Source: an uncultured Rubrobacteraceae bacterium
GTDB taxonomy: Bacteria; Actinomycetota; Rubrobacteria; Rubrobacterales; Rubrobacteraceae
Direction: 5' to 3'
Assembly: GCA_902806085.1 (NCBI GenBank)
Contig: CADCVH010000011.1
Span: 1-54,724, forward strand
Length of the DNA: 54,724 nt
Shown here: positions 8,286 to 17,212 of the stretch, one piece after another
Position numbering within the stretch: position 1 is the first letter of the stretch
Layout of the letters: each line of letters begins with the position of its first letter
Translations under genes and position numbers: made by a program
Notes under the pieces: model-generated
The model's database searches: none
The model's input: only the letters and a program-made list of their open reading frames with translations
Told to the model about the DNA's origin: nothing

Positions 8286-8330
8286 CCCCCGGACGGGCAG
8301 GCCCCTCGGGGCGTCCCGGGTCTTTTTGTT
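8286..8330 (+). terminator. Orphan intrinsic terminator on the plus strand
   Basis: A GC-rich hairpin (CCCCGGACG pairing with CGTCCCGGG, with an inner GCCC/GGGC) is followed by TCTTTTTGTTTT. No plus-strand gene ends here; it lies between the divergent ispH and receiver-domain genes, so it either ends a short unannotated RNA or insulates the promoter at 8362. Confidence 0.65.
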
Positions 8331-8361
8331 TTCCCGGGCCCTGCGCGTGCGGCTTTGGGTG

Positions 8362-8367
8362 TAAAAT
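8362..8367 (+). promoter_or_regulatory. -10 element, near-leaderless, for the receiver-domain gene
   Basis: TAAAAT ends eight bases before the GTG at 8376 and no Shine-Dalgarno sequence precedes that GTG. Transcription would begin at or beside the start codon. Confidence 0.55.
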
Positions 8368-8375
8368 AACGCGCC

Positions 8376-8771
8376 GTGGAGAGAGGGAAGCAGACAATCA
8401 TGCTCGCCGACGACGATCCCGCCGTGCTGGACGCCGCCACGGAGGTCCTCAATCGCGAGGGTTTCCGGGTCGTCATCGCCACGGACGGGCAGAGGGCCTT
8501 GCAGGAGGCGCTGGGCCGCAAGGTCGACCTCATCGTCATGGACGTCTCCATGCCGCAGGTGGGCGGCGTCGAGGCGTGCCACTGCCTGAAGGCGATGCCG
8601 AAGACCTCCAAGATCCCGGTCGTCCTCACGGCCGCCAAGAAGGACCCGGCGGCCCGGGCGCTCGCCGAGCGGACCCACGGCAGCGTGCGCGTCTTGCGCA
8701 AGCCCTTCTCCGGCGAGGAGCTCGTCGCGACGGTCCGCGAACTGGTCAGACCCCGCTCCCTCATACGCTGA
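8376..8771 (+). CDS. Single-domain response regulator (CheY-like receiver)
   Basis: A 131-residue stand-alone receiver domain with the complete active site: acidic cluster D12-D14, phosphoacceptor D56 in VMDVSMP, T85 in VVLTAAK and K109 in LRKPF. There is no output domain, and no histidine kinase is adjacent, so the partner is unknown. GTG start without a ribosome site but with a -10 element just ahead, consistent with leaderless translation. An ATG at residue 9 (8400) is less likely because it would remove the first beta strand. Confidence 0.88.
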   Translation: MERGKQTIMLADDDPAVLDAATEVLNREGFRVVIATDGQRALQEALGRKVDLIVMDVSMPQVGGVEACHCLKAMPKTSKIPVVLTAAKKDPAARALAERTHGSVRVLRKPFSGEELVATVRELVRPRSLIR

Positions 8772-9072
8772 TCCTCCCCCGAAAACCCCTGCTGCAAATG
8801 AGATAAGCGGTTCACGTCGGGGCGCCGGCGAGCCCGGACCGCCCCCATCGTGCGCCGCTCCCGGCCCGTCGGCCGCTGGTTCTACCGGCTAGAGAATCCT
8901 GTTGCGTGCGAGTTGCGCGACGCGGCTTCAGGGGCGTACTCGCGCGCGGGCAACTGGGGCAATTGGACCCCGTGCTGGGCTACGAGGCGTGAGGCCGTGC
9001 CGCGGGGGCCCGCGGGGGGCGGTGCTATGATCTCTCCCTCGTGAACAGGGTCGAAGAAAACTCTCAGGGCTC
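8772..9072. other. Intergenic stretch, no convincing gene
   Basis: About 300 bases between the receiver gene and the MFS transporter. A TATGAT -10 candidate is at 9026-9031, followed by a 13-codon frame (GTG 9041 to TAA 9080) that overlaps the transporter start. Open frames here lack ribosome sites and family signal. Confidence 0.5.
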
Positions 9073-10587
9073 GTGGGGTTAAGCAAGCGGCGCAAGACGC
9101 TCGTGGTGCTGGCGACCCTCATCGGGACGTTCCTCGCGGCCCTGGACGCCACGGTCGTTGGCACCGCGATGCCCACGATCATCGGCGAGCTCGGCGGGCT
9201 CTCGCTCTACCCCTGGGCCTTCGCCTCCTACCTCCTCGCCGCCACGGTGACCGGGCCCATCTTCGGGAAGCTCTCTGACACTTACGGGAGAAAGCCCGTT
9301 TACCTGGCCGGGATCTTCCTCTTCTTGCTCGGCAGCGTGCTCGCGGGGACCTCGGGCAGCATGGCGGCGCTGATCGCGTTCAGGACCCTGCAGGGGCTCG
9401 GGGCGGGGGCCGTGCAGCCGGTCGCCATCACGATCGTCGGCGACATCTTCGAGCTCGAGGCGCGGGCGCGCATCCAGGGCCTCTTCGGGGCGGTGTGGGG
9501 GATCTCCGCGATCCTCGGCCCGGCCGTCGGCGGCCTCCTGACCGACTTCGTCTCCTGGCGCTGGGTCTTCTACATAAACATCCCCTTCGGCCTCGCCGCC
9601 GCCATCCTCCTGGCCCTCACCCTGACCGAGTCCTTCGAGCGCCGCGCCCGCAGGATGGACTACCTCGGCACCGCGCTCCTGACCGGCGGCCTCGTCGCCG
9701 TCCTGCTCGCCCTGCTCGGGAGAGGCGGGCCGTCGTCGGGCTCCGTCACCCTGTTTTTGGGCGGTGCCGCGGCGCTCGTGCTTTTCGTCTTTGCGGAGGG
9801 GCGGGCGGAGGACCCGGTGATCCCCCTGGATCTCTTCAAGGACAGGATCCTGTCGGTCTCGGCCTTCGGGAACCTGGCGATGGGCGGGGTACTGCTCGGC
9901 GTCTCGGTCTACGTGCCGCTCTTCGTGCAGGGCTCTTTAGGCGGCACGGCCCTCACGGCGGGCGCGGTCGTGGCCTCGCTCTCCATGGGCTGGCCCGTCG
10001 GGTCGTTCGTCGGGGGACGGATGCTGCTGAAAACCGGGTACCGCGCCACCCTTCTGCTCGGCTCAGCGCTCGTGGCCACAGGCTCGGCCCTGTGCGTGCC
10101 GATGGACCGGGGCACCTCGCTCGCCTACGTGGTCGTCGCCGTCGTCGTTATCGGGCTCGGGCTCGGGTTCTCCAGCACGAGCTACCTGGTGAGCGTGCAG
10201 AACGCCGTGCCCTGGCGCCGCCGCGGGGTCGCGACCTCCTCGGTCGTGTTTTTCCGGACCGTCGGGGGCTCCCTGGGCGTCGCCGCGATGGGCGCGCTGC
10301 TCAACGCCTCCCTGGGCGACCGTTACCGGGCGGCCGTGGAGCGGGTTACGGACGGCGACCCCGCCCTGGGGCGCCTCCTCTCAGACCCCAACGCCCTTCT
10401 GCAGCCCGCCGTGCGCTCCCGCATCCCCGAGGCGGCCTACGCGGAGCTCTCCGGCGCCCTGGCCGCCGCGCTCTCCCCGGCGTTCTGGGTGCTGTTGGCC
10501 TTCGGCGTCTCCAGCATGGCCGCGGCGGCCTTCTTCCCGCGGGGCGCGGCCGAAGACCTCGTAAGAGGCGGGGCCGAGCATGGCTGA
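9073..10587 (+). CDS. MFS multidrug exporter, DHA2 (14-helix) type
   Basis: A 504-residue major facilitator. The N terminus carries LDATVVGTAMPTIIGELGG, the signature of the EmrB/QacA family, then the loop motif GKLSDTYGRKPVY and motif C-like GPAVGGLLTDFVSWRWVFYINIPFG. About 14 hydrophobic helices fit the drug:proton antiporter 2 class, exporting lipophilic compounds at the inner membrane. GTG at 9073 is the earliest in-frame start before MGLSKRRKTLVV; the ribosome site is weak, so the start is uncertain. It overlaps the following gene by eight bases. Substrate unknown. Confidence 0.92.
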   Translation: MGLSKRRKTLVVLATLIGTFLAALDATVVGTAMPTIIGELGGLSLYPWAFASYLLAATVTGPIFGKLSDTYGRKPVYLAGIFLFLLGSVLAGTSGSMAALIAFRTLQGLGAGAVQPVAITIVGDIFELEARARIQGLFGAVWGISAILGPAVGGLLTDFVSWRWVFYINIPFGLAAAILLALTLTESFERRARRMDYLGTALLTGGLVAVLLALLGRGGPSSGSVTLFLGGAAALVLFVFAEGRAEDPVIPLDLFKDRILSVSAFGNLAMGGVLLGVSVYVPLFVQGSLGGTALTAGAVVASLSMGWPVGSFVGGRMLLKTGYRATLLLGSALVATGSALCVPMDRGTSLAYVVVAVVVIGLGLGFSSTSYLVSVQNAVPWRRRGVATSSVVFFRTVGGSLGVAAMGALLNASLGDRYRAAVERVTDGDPALGRLLSDPNALLQPAVRSRIPEAAYAELSGALAAALSPAFWVLLAFGVSSMAAAAFFPRGAAEDLVRGGAEHG

Positions 10588-11239
10588 TCCCGGCCGGGAG
10601 CTTACCCTCGACGACCTCCCGCGTCCGCCCCTCTTCAAGCTTGTCGACGCCGGTGGCCGGGACGCCGTGCAGGAGGCGGAGGTCGGGGGCGAGGCGGCTC
10701 TGGTGGCGGCCCTGTTCTCGGACAGGGAGCTCGCGGGCGAGTTCTCGGCCGGCGCCGCCTCGCACGGGATGGAGAGCCTCTCCGGCGCCGAGCCCCGGGA
10801 ACTCCCCGGCTGGGGGGCCGTGGAGGCCTTCGCGCTCTCGGGGATGGACTTCGTGCTGCTCGTGAGCGCGGAAGGCGCCGGGCTCTTCCACGCGGGGGAC
10901 GTGGCGCGCCGGGCGGCCGAGAGGGCGGGGGAGGTCCCGTTTCCCCTCTACGTCATCTCCGACGAGGGGGGGGAGGCGCCCCTCATCTCCGTCGAGGTCG
11001 GGGAGGGCGAGATCCTGGTGACCGCCCTCTTCGGCTCCCCGGAGGGGGCCCGCGCCTTCCGCGAGGGCGCCGCGCACCTCGGCCTGCCAGGCTCCCTGGC
11101 GACCATAGAAGACCCCGACGGCCTCCGCCGTCACGCCCTCGTCGCCCGGGAGGCCGGGGCCGAGTACGCCGTCGTGGACCCCGAGTCGGGGCTCACCGAG
11201 GCGGTGCCGCTGGAGGAGTTTATCGGCCGCCAAACGTAA
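10580..11239 (+). CDS. Hypothetical protein with two similar halves (SseB-like)
   Basis: A 219-residue soluble protein. Two regions resemble each other (ALFSDRELAGEFSAGAASHGM near 48-68 and ALFGSPEGARAFREGAAHLGL near 152-172), suggesting an internal duplication. The C-terminal DPESGLTEAVPLEEFI recalls SseB N-terminal domains. Function unknown. It begins inside the last codons of the MFS exporter (ATGGCTGA overlap) and ends at a hairpin. Alternatives such as a substrate-sensing partner of the exporter are guesses. Confidence 0.75.
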   Translation: MADPGRELTLDDLPRPPLFKLVDAGGRDAVQEAEVGGEAALVAALFSDRELAGEFSAGAASHGMESLSGAEPRELPGWGAVEAFALSGMDFVLLVSAEGAGLFHAGDVARRAAERAGEVPFPLYVISDEGGEAPLISVEVGEGEILVTALFGSPEGARAFREGAAHLGLPGSLATIEDPDGLRRHALVAREAGAEYAVVDPESGLTEAVPLEEFIGRQT

Positions 11240-11241
11240 AG

Positions 11242-11269
11242 GGACCGGGCCCCCGAAGGGCCCCGGTCC
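11242..11269. terminator. Bidirectional hairpin between convergent genes
   Basis: GGACCGGGCCC (from 11242) pairs with GGGCCCCGGTCC (to 11269) around a short loop, with one slip in the stem. It serves the + hypothetical gene and the - RTX gene; the minus side is followed by a T-rich stretch. Confidence 0.65.
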
Positions 11270-11297
11270 GCGCGTGCTTATGCGTCTCGGAGGGGGG

Positions 11298-11792
11298 CTA
11301 CCTCCTGCTCACCCGCTCGCAGTCGCCGCTCACGCCGTCGACCTCGTCGGCGATTACCTGGTCGTCGTTGCCGAGGCCGCAGTTGACATTGTCCCTGTCG
11401 CCGCCGAGGGCGTTGATGATGTCGTTGTTGTTGCCGCCCGAGAGCTCGTCGATGCCGGGGCCGCCGACGAGCCGGTCCGTGCCGTCGCCCCCGTACATGT
11501 CGTCCTGACCGTCGCCGCCGCGGAGGATGTCGTTGCCGGAACCGCCGTAGAGGTCGTCGGCGCCCTCGCTGCCGGAGAGGTCATCCATGCCCGGCTGGCC
11601 GTAGATCTCGTCGTTGCCCCCCCGGCCGACCACGGTGTCGTCCCCGCCCCTGGCGCTGATGACGTCCCCGTTCTCGGTGCCCCCGATCCTGTTGTTCGCC
11701 GGCGACCCTATTATCTCCGCCGCCAGCGCCGTCCCCGCGGCCATCAGCAGCGCCGTCAGCATCGTGGCGACCAGAAGTGCCGTCCTCTTCAT
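11298..11792 (-). CDS. Secreted short RTX-type calcium-binding repeat protein
   Basis: A 164-residue protein with a signal peptide (KRTALLVATMLTALLMAAGTALA) followed by roughly eight glycine/aspartate-rich nonapeptides of the GGxGxDxUx kind, for example GGSGNDILRGGDGQDDMYGG. Such repeats form a calcium-filled parallel beta roll. The tail NVNCGLGNDDQV...GDCERV holds two cysteines probably joined by a disulfide, a layout repeated in the lipoprotein at 32508. There is no enzyme domain and no type I secretion gene nearby; the Sec signal implies export by the general pathway. ATG at 11792 is chosen because AGGAG lies six bases ahead. Confidence 0.85.
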   Translation of the reverse strand: MKRTALLVATMLTALLMAAGTALAAEIIGSPANNRIGGTENGDVISARGGDDTVVGRGGNDEIYGQPGMDDLSGSEGADDLYGGSGNDILRGGDGQDDMYGGDGTDRLVGGPGIDELSGGNNNDIINALGGDRDNVNCGLGNDDQVIADEVDGVSGDCERVSRR

Positions 11793-11887
11793 CCCCAACT
11801 CCTCTCTTGTCCGCCGGGCACGGTGGCGCGCGGATCAGGTTTTGTATCGATGTGGCATGTTAACCCACCCCGATGCGCCCTGTCTTG

Positions 11888-11919
11888 TCCTAAAGGATGA
11901 TTGCGGCCACCCTTTAGGA
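11888..11919. repeat. Perfect 9-bp inverted repeat, possible operator or hairpin
   Basis: TCCTAAAGG at 11888-11896 and CCTTTAGGA at 11911-11919 form a perfect inverted repeat with a 14-base spacer, in the divergent region between the RTX gene and the small LSm-like gene. It has no T-run, so an operator or 5' leader structure is as likely as a terminator. Confidence 0.5.
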
Positions 11920-11984
11920 TGGTTCGTCGCCCCGCGAGGGGTTACAGTAGCGCCGTGGGTTGACGGAGGCCTTGAGGAGGCGTT

Positions 11985-12224
11985 TTGGAGAGCGGGGGCG
12001 GACGGACGGAGGGGCTGCGCGGGGACGCGCCCGGGATGGACGGGTTTTTCGCGCGCGGGGGCCGCGTCTCCGTCGCCGCCCGGACCGGCATCGACCTTGA
12101 GGGGTACGTCTGCGCGGCAGACGACAACGGGCTCCTGCTCGACGTCCGGGACCCGAGCGGCGACGCGACGGGCTACGAGTTTCTCCCCTGGGCCAGCATC
12201 GAACGCGTGAGCGCCGAAGGGTAG
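11985..12224 (+). CDS. Small hypothetical protein with an LSm/Hfq-like beta pattern
   Basis: A 79-residue protein whose second half (GRVSVAARTGIDLEGYVCAADDNGLLLDVRD then FLPWASIERV) has the beta-strand pattern of an SH3/LSm-type barrel. TTG at 11985 is preceded by GAGGAGG at good distance; ATG at 12036 is the alternative and would leave just the barrel. Function unknown. Confidence 0.6.
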   Translation: MESGGGRTEGLRGDAPGMDGFFARGGRVSVAARTGIDLEGYVCAADDNGLLLDVRDPSGDATGYEFLPWASIERVSAEG

Positions 12225-12268
12225 CCCGACCGGGACGGGGACCCGCCACGTGCTAGGCTTGTCCCATC

Positions 12269-13729
12269 TTGGATGGGTCTTCGCGGGCTTGCGGAAGCGT
12301 ATCGGCGGTCGTCTTCGTGCTGGCGCTGCTCCTCGTTTTGGCCGTTGCTTGCGGGCCGGAGGGGGAGACGGGGCAGGCGGGCCCGCCCGGGGACGACACC
12401 GGGATCAGGGCCGGAACCGTCCCCACCCAGGAGAGGCCCAACGTGGTCCTCGTCCTCGCCGACGACCTGGACTACTCGGTCTTTGGGCGCTCTTCGCTCG
12501 GCTCGGCCTGGACGCCGGAGGGGACCAGCTTCACGAACGCCCTGGTCACGACCTCCCTTTGCTGCCCCTCAAGGGCCTCCATCTTCAGGGGCCAGTACGC
12601 CCACAACACCGGCCTGGTCTCCAACCTCAACGAGGACCCCGGCGGGGGCGCGAGGTTCTTCCGGGAGAGCGGGCTTGAGGACCAGACCCTCGCGACGCTC
12701 CTGCAAGACGCGGGTTACGAGACGTGGTTCGGCGGCAAGTACCTGAACGGCTACGATGAGGCGGGCGGGCGGGAGGGCGCTGTTCCGCCAGGTTGGGACC
12801 ACTGGCAGGCGTACCTGGACGAATCGGTGGTCAACCGGAACGGGACCGTCGGTGGGTTCGAGGGCCACTACACCGACTGGCTCTCCGGCGAGGCGGTGCG
12901 GTACATAGAGGCCGGGCAAGAAGCGTCCCGGCCGTTCTTCATGCAGGTCTCCACCACAGACACCCACACACCGCACGCCATACCCGGGCGCCACCAGGGC
13001 GCGTACCCGGCCGAGCCGGCCCCGAGGCCCCCCTCCTTCGACGAGGCCGACGTCTCCGACAAGCCCGCCTGGGTGCGCGAAAAACGCCCCCTCAGGGAGA
13101 GCGAGGTGGACCGTTTCGACCGGCTCCAGGCCTCGCGCATGCGGAGCGCCCTCACCCTCGAAGACCTGAGCCGCACCGTCGTCTCCGCCCTCTACCGGAC
13201 GGACCAGCTTGAAGACACCTACCTCATCTTCACCTCGGACAACGGCTACCACATGGGGATACACCGCATAAGGGGGGCCAAGTGGACGCCGTACATGGAG
13301 GCGCACGAGGTCCCGCTCGTCGTCAGGGGCCCGGGCGTCCCCAGGGACGAGTCCTTCGACGAGCTCGTCGCGAACACGGACATCGCCCCGACGGTCCTGG
13401 ACCTGGCCGGCTCACGGCCGCCCGGATGGATGGACGGCAGAAGCTTCGCGCCCTTCCTGGACGGCGAGGCCCCCGACGCCTGGCGTTCCTCGGTCCTGAT
13501 AGAAGGCGTGGGCGGCACGTACTACGACAGGCCCGGCTACGCCGGCGTGCGCCGCGAGGACGACGTCTTCGTCGAGTACTCGACCGGCCACGAGGAGTAC
13601 TACGACCTCGCCAAAGACCCGTACCAGCTAGAGAACCGGCCCGATGACGCGCCGCAGGGGATGGAGGAGGACCTGGAAGCCCTGAAAAAATGCTCCGGGG
13701 ACGCCTGCCGGGAGGCCGAAGGCCCGTAA
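12269..13729 (+). CDS. Lipoprotein sulfatase (type I, formylglycine)
   Basis: A 486-residue sulfatase. The N terminus has a hydrophobic segment ending in a lipobox (LAVAC, C28), so it should be a membrane-anchored extracytoplasmic enzyme. PNVVLVLADDLDY supplies the metal-binding aspartates; the CCPSR motif (C98-R102) is the C-x-P-S-R site converted to formylglycine by FGE. Later GGKYLNGY and FTSDNGYHMG complete the active site. It hydrolyses sulfate esters; the substrate is unknown. The TTG start has no clear ribosome site, while a TAGGCT -10-like element at 12254-12259 suggests a nearly leaderless mRNA. Close homologues exist among arylsulfatases and N-sulfoglucosamine-type enzymes. Confidence 0.88.
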   Translation: MDGSSRACGSVSAVVFVLALLLVLAVACGPEGETGQAGPPGDDTGIRAGTVPTQERPNVVLVLADDLDYSVFGRSSLGSAWTPEGTSFTNALVTTSLCCPSRASIFRGQYAHNTGLVSNLNEDPGGGARFFRESGLEDQTLATLLQDAGYETWFGGKYLNGYDEAGGREGAVPPGWDHWQAYLDESVVNRNGTVGGFEGHYTDWLSGEAVRYIEAGQEASRPFFMQVSTTDTHTPHAIPGRHQGAYPAEPAPRPPSFDEADVSDKPAWVREKRPLRESEVDRFDRLQASRMRSALTLEDLSRTVVSALYRTDQLEDTYLIFTSDNGYHMGIHRIRGAKWTPYMEAHEVPLVVRGPGVPRDESFDELVANTDIAPTVLDLAGSRPPGWMDGRSFAPFLDGEAPDAWRSSVLIEGVGGTYYDRPGYAGVRREDDVFVEYSTGHEEYYDLAKDPYQLENRPDDAPQGMEEDLEALKKCSGDACREAEGP

Positions 13730-13775
13730 GAGATCCTCGTACACGGGCACCCGGCGGTTGGAGCCCGAAGCTCTC

Positions 13776-14912
13776 TCAGACCGCCTTCGCGAGCGCGGCA
13801 AAGAGCCGTTCCACGTCCCCTTCGGTGTTGTACAGGTGCGGCGAGACGCGGACGCTCCCGCCGCGCACGCTGACGAAGACCTTCTCGGCGGCGAGTCGGG
13901 CGGCGAGGTCCTCGGGGGCTTCGGGGCCGAGCTTCAGCCCTATCATGTGCCGCGCCCGCCGCTCCTTCGGGATCGTCCCGACGCCGAGCCGGCCCGCCTC
14001 CGTCTCGACACGGTCGGTAAGCCTGCCGACGGTCTCAGAGACGTTCTCGACACCCCAGGAGAGTATTTGGCGCAGGGCGGCGACGGCCATCGGCAGCAGG
14101 ACGAAGTTGCTCCGCTCTCCGACGTCGTAGCGCCTGGCGCCGGGCTGGAAGTCGTCGCTGTACTCGACGAGGCGCGAGAACTCCTCGCTGCCGCGGCGGT
14201 TGATCCAGTTGTGCTCCACCGGCACGCCGTCCCGGTACTCCTCGCCCACGTACATGAACCCGGCCCCGTACGGCCCGAGCATCCACTTGTACGACGAGGC
14301 GACGAGAAAGTCCGGCCGCACCTCCCCGACGTCGAACGGGTGCGCCCCGACCGACTGGACGCCGTCGACCACGAGCGCGGCGCCCATCTCCCGCGCCCGG
14401 CCCCCGATCTCCGCGAGGTCCAGCAACGACCCGTCCGTCCAGTGGCAGTTCGGCACCGCCACGACCGCCGTCCGCCCGTCTAACCTGTCGAGCACGGAGC
14501 GCGTCCAGTCGTGGTCGTCCGGGCGCGGAACGACGACGAGGTCCGCCTCCTTCTCCCTGACCAGCTCGCGCCAGGGGTAGACGTTTGAGGGGAACTGGTC
14601 TTCCAGGATCAGGACCTTCTCGCCCCTGCCCACCGGGACGTTGGCGGTGGCGACGGCCATCCCGTAGCTGACGGAGGGGACGAGGGCCACGCCGTCAGCG
14701 TCCCCCCCGACGAGACGGGCGAAGAGCGCGCGGGCCTCTTCGGCCTCCCCAAAAAAGTCCCCCGGCGAGATCTCCCACGGGCGCGACTTGCGGCCGACGG
14801 ACCGTGCCCCGATCTCTTGCGCCTCGCGGAGCAGCGGGCCCATGTACGCGCAGTTGAGGTAGGAGATACCATCGGGCACCTCGAACAGGTCGCGCTGGTC
14901 TCCGAGGTTCAT
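13776..14912 (-). CDS. Class V aminotransferase (cysteine desulfurase/isopenicillin epimerase-like)
   Basis: A 378-residue PLP enzyme of fold type I. It begins ISYLNCAYMGPLL, as in class V members, has the VVDGVQSVGAHPFD region that holds the PLP-contacting aspartate, and SSYKWMLGPYG with the Schiff-base lysine. It lacks the mobile cysteine loop of IscS/SufS, so it is more like the isopenicillin-N-epimerase/EgtE-type branch. Reaction unknown. It converges with the sulfatase; 45 bases separate it from the carotenoid desaturase stop, which is read in the same direction. Confidence 0.85.
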   Translation of the reverse strand: MNLGDQRDLFEVPDGISYLNCAYMGPLLREAQEIGARSVGRKSRPWEISPGDFFGEAEEARALFARLVGGDADGVALVPSVSYGMAVATANVPVGRGEKVLILEDQFPSNVYPWRELVREKEADLVVVPRPDDHDWTRSVLDRLDGRTAVVAVPNCHWTDGSLLDLAEIGGRAREMGAALVVDGVQSVGAHPFDVGEVRPDFLVASSYKWMLGPYGAGFMYVGEEYRDGVPVEHNWINRRGSEEFSRLVEYSDDFQPGARRYDVGERSNFVLLPMAVAALRQILSWGVENVSETVGRLTDRVETEAGRLGVGTIPKERRARHMIGLKLGPEAPEDLAARLAAEKVFVSVRGGSVRVSPHLYNTEGDVERLFAALAKAV

Positions 14913-14957
14913 GTGAGCGATCCCTTCTGCGTCGTTGCGGGCGTGGTGGTGCGCGGG

Positions 14958-16373
14958 CTATTTAGCCAGAAACCGGAGCAGCCTGCCCGTCGAGATCATG
15001 GCCCCCCCGAGCACCGCCGGTATCCCGCCGCCCGGATGCACCGAAGCCCCGACCCGCCAGAGCCACGGACGCCGCCGGTCGTTGTACCGCGGCCGGTGCA
15101 ACGGCCCGCTCCTCCAGAAGGGACGCGCCTCCCCGTAAAGCGCCCCGCCCGCGCTTCCCCATTCCCCGAAGTACTCCGGGTGCAAGAGGACGTGCTCCCC
15201 AAAGAAAGCCGTCGCCGGCCTCCGCAGTCCGACCGCCCCGGAGATACGCTCGACCTCCCGCTCGACGAAAGGGTCCTCCAGCCCGTACCGCATTCCGTTG
15301 GCGGGGGCGGTCAACAGGAGCGCGAGCGTCCCGCCTTCGTTCGGGTAGACCTCGCCGGCCCGGTAATGGTTGACGAACGCCATGGTCTGCGTGGGTTCCC
15401 TTCCCGCCTCCAGGCTCGCGTGGAGCGCCGCGGGGTCCGAGGGCAACACGACGCTGTGGGCAGGAACGGATTCCGGCAGCTCTTCCCCCAGCGCCGCGTA
15501 CACCGCCACCCCGGAGCAGGAGAGCCGCTTGCTGGTCTCTCTCTTGCCCGAACCGAGCAGCTTCTCCAACCGGCCGGCGTCGAGCCCGCCGACCACGGCG
15601 TCCGCCGGGTACGCCGCCCCGTCCGTGAGGACCTTGCCGGCGGATATAGAGCGCACCGGCTCTCCGGTTCGCACCTCGACCCCGGCCCGCCGGGCGAGCC
15701 GCTCCAGCGCCAGGACGATCTCGTAGACGCCCCCCTCCGGCGCGAAGACCCCGTCGCGGGCCATCACGGCGGGCATGCTCGCGTAGAGGGCGGGGGTTCT
15801 GTCCGGTGATACCCCGGCGTTTAGCGTGTGGATGGCTATGACCTCGCGCAGCCCGTCGGGCAGCCACGGGAGCCCATCCAGGTACGAACGGGTCGTGAGC
15901 CTGGCCCCGTAGGCCCGCAAGAGGCCACCGAGGGCGGGGAGCGTCCGGCGGTCCGTGGGGTCCGCCGTCAGCAGCCGCGTCACCTGCGGCCCGAAGCCCC
16001 CGTGTATCCGGGCGAACCGCTCCCACGCTTCTTTCCAGGGATGCCCCTCCTCGACCGGCAGCGAGACCGCCTCGCCGCGGTAGTGGTAGCGCCCGACCTC
16101 AGGCATCCGCCGCAGCCCCAGCGCCGCGACCTCGGCGGCCTCGCCGGGACCTGCGGGGGCGTCCAGGCGGCGCAGTAGCTCATCCCAGACGCCGGGGAAG
16201 GTGACGAGGGAGGGGCCGGTGTCCACCCTGCGCCCGTCCAGCTCGACGCGCCGGCTCTTGCCGCCGAGCCAGTCGTTCGCCTCCAGGAGCGTCACCGCGT
16301 GGCCTGCGCGGCCGAGCAGGGCCGCCGCCGCCAGCCCCCCGATCCCGCCGCCCACGACCACGACCCGGCTCAC
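14958..16373 (-). CDS. crtD: Carotenoid 3,4-desaturase (CrtD/CrtI family)
   Basis: A 471-residue phytoene-desaturase-family flavoprotein. [24 protein letters not shown] is the FAD-binding dinucleotide fold, followed by [17 protein letters not shown] and [11 protein letters not shown]; the C-terminal [19 protein letters not shown] is the carotenoid-oxidoreductase signature. The GTG start overlaps the stop of the prenyltransferase gene (GTGA), so both are one operon. Next to LyeJ-type elongase and CruF-type hydratase genes, it most likely performs the 3,4-desaturation in bacterioruberin synthesis, as characterised for haloarchaeal CrtD. CrtI (phytoene desaturase) is the alternative on sequence alone. 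Confidence 0.85.
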   Translation of the reverse strand: MSRVVVVGGGIGGLAAAALLGRAGHAVTLLEANDWLGGKSRRVELDGRRVDTGPSLVTFPGVWDELLRRLDAPAGPGEAAEVAALGLRRMPEVGRYHYRGEAVSLPVEEGHPWKEAWERFARIHGGFGPQVTRLLTADPTDRRTLPALGGLLRAYGARLTTRSYLDGLPWLPDGLREVIAIHTLNAGVSPDRTPALYASMPAVMARDGVFAPEGGVYEIVLALERLARRAGVEVRTGEPVRSISAGKVLTDGAAYPADAVVGGLDAGRLEKLLGSGKRETSKRLSCSGVAVYAALGEELPESVPAHSVVLPSDPAALHASLEAGREPTQTMAFVNHYRAGEVYPNEGGTLALLLTAPANGMRYGLEDPFVEREVERISGAVGLRRPATAFFGEHVLLHPEYFGEWGSAGGALYGEARPFWRSGPLHRPRYNDRRRPWLWRVGASVHPGGGIPAVLGGAMISTGRLLRFLAK

Positions 16374-17212
16374 GGGTAGGCCCCCAGAGACAGGGCGCCC
16401 ACGAGCTGCACCCCGGCCACGGTCCCGGCGACGTAAGGGAAAGCGATAGAGAGGGGATAGAGCCCGTGGCCCGTCCGCGGTGTGGGGTTCCTGTGGAGGG
16501 CGAGGAGCAGGTAGCCGGCGATGGCGGCGTTCACGAGGGCCACGGGCACGTTCACGAGGGCGAAGCAAACCGTCGCCAGCGCCCACAGCGAGCCGCTCCA
16601 GAACACGACGCCCGAGGGGCCGAGCCGGACGGCCGTGGTCCGGATGCCCGCCGCGCGGTCCTCATCGACGTCCTGGACGGCGTCGAAGGTGTGCTTGGCC
16701 GCGCTCCACGCCATGAGGCCCACGGCCGCGGGCCAGAGGGGCGCTTCCCCGAGGGCCAGGGGGACGAAGACCAGCGGGAAGGCGTAGGCGGCGTTGCTCA
16801 AGGAGTCGAGGAAGGGGCGGGCCTTGAAGCGGGCCGGCGGGGCGGAGTAGCCGACGAAGATCAGGGCGTAGAGCGCCATCCAGAGGGTGGCCCCGGCGGG
16901 CAACGCCGGGACGAAGAAGAGCAAGAACGGGAGGTTCAGCAGGATGACGCCGCGGGCTATGAGGGAGGCCTCTTCGGGGGCGATACGGGCGCCCTCAAGC
17001 GTGCCCTTGCGGGGGTTTTTGGCGTCCGTCTCCTGGTCGAAGACGTCGTTGACGCCGTAGATCAGGAGGTTGAAAGGCAGGGTGAGCCAGAGCAGTATCG
17101 GAAACGCCCCCCAACTCCACAGGCTACCGGCCAGCCACACCCCGACCGTCGCGGGCCCGATGGTGTTGATCCAGAGCACCGGCCGCGATATGTGGATGAG
17201 GCGCCTGATCAC
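16370..17212 (-). CDS. lyeJ: UbiA-family prenyltransferase, lycopene elongase
   Basis: A 280-residue integral membrane prenyltransferase with about eight helices. The NDVFDQETDAKNPRK motif (55-69) is the first Asp-rich, Mg-diphosphate-binding motif and its wording is typical of lycopene elongases/hydratases; a second motif DAVQDVDEDRAAGIRTTAV follows. It would add C5 units to lycopene ends, producing C45/C50 carotenoids. GTG at 17212 is chosen: a TATATT -10 ends exactly six bases before it, and the N terminus becomes MIRRLIHISRP, matching UbiA proteins; an earlier in-frame GTG (17239) lies upstream of that promoter. Confidence 0.88.
   Translation of the reverse strand: MIRRLIHISRPVLWINTIGPATVGVWLAGSLWSWGAFPILLWLTLPFNLLIYGVNDVFDQETDAKNPRKGTLEGARIAPEEASLIARGVILLNLPFLLFFVPALPAGATLWMALYALIFVGYSAPPARFKARPFLDSLSNAAYAFPLVFVPLALGEAPLWPAAVGLMAWSAAKHTFDAVQDVDEDRAAGIRTTAVRLGPSGVVFWSGSLWALATVCFALVNVPVALVNAAIAGYLLLALHRNPTPRTGHGLYPLSIAFPYVAGTVAGVQLVGALSLGAYP

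Noticed and set aside
8850-9044. 64-codon plus-strand frame before the MFS exporter
   Set aside because: No ribosome site, no conserved pattern, and it overlaps the probable exporter promoter.
11570-11650. Tandem GC-rich repeats that could resemble a CRISPR or satellite array
   Set aside because: They are the DNA of RTX nonapeptide codons in the minus-strand gene; no constant repeats with unique spacers.
16374-16586. 71-codon N-terminal extension of CrtD
   Set aside because: Arg/Pro-rich shadow of lyeJ; the GTG at 16373 begins exactly at the FAD-binding fold and overlaps the lyeJ stop.
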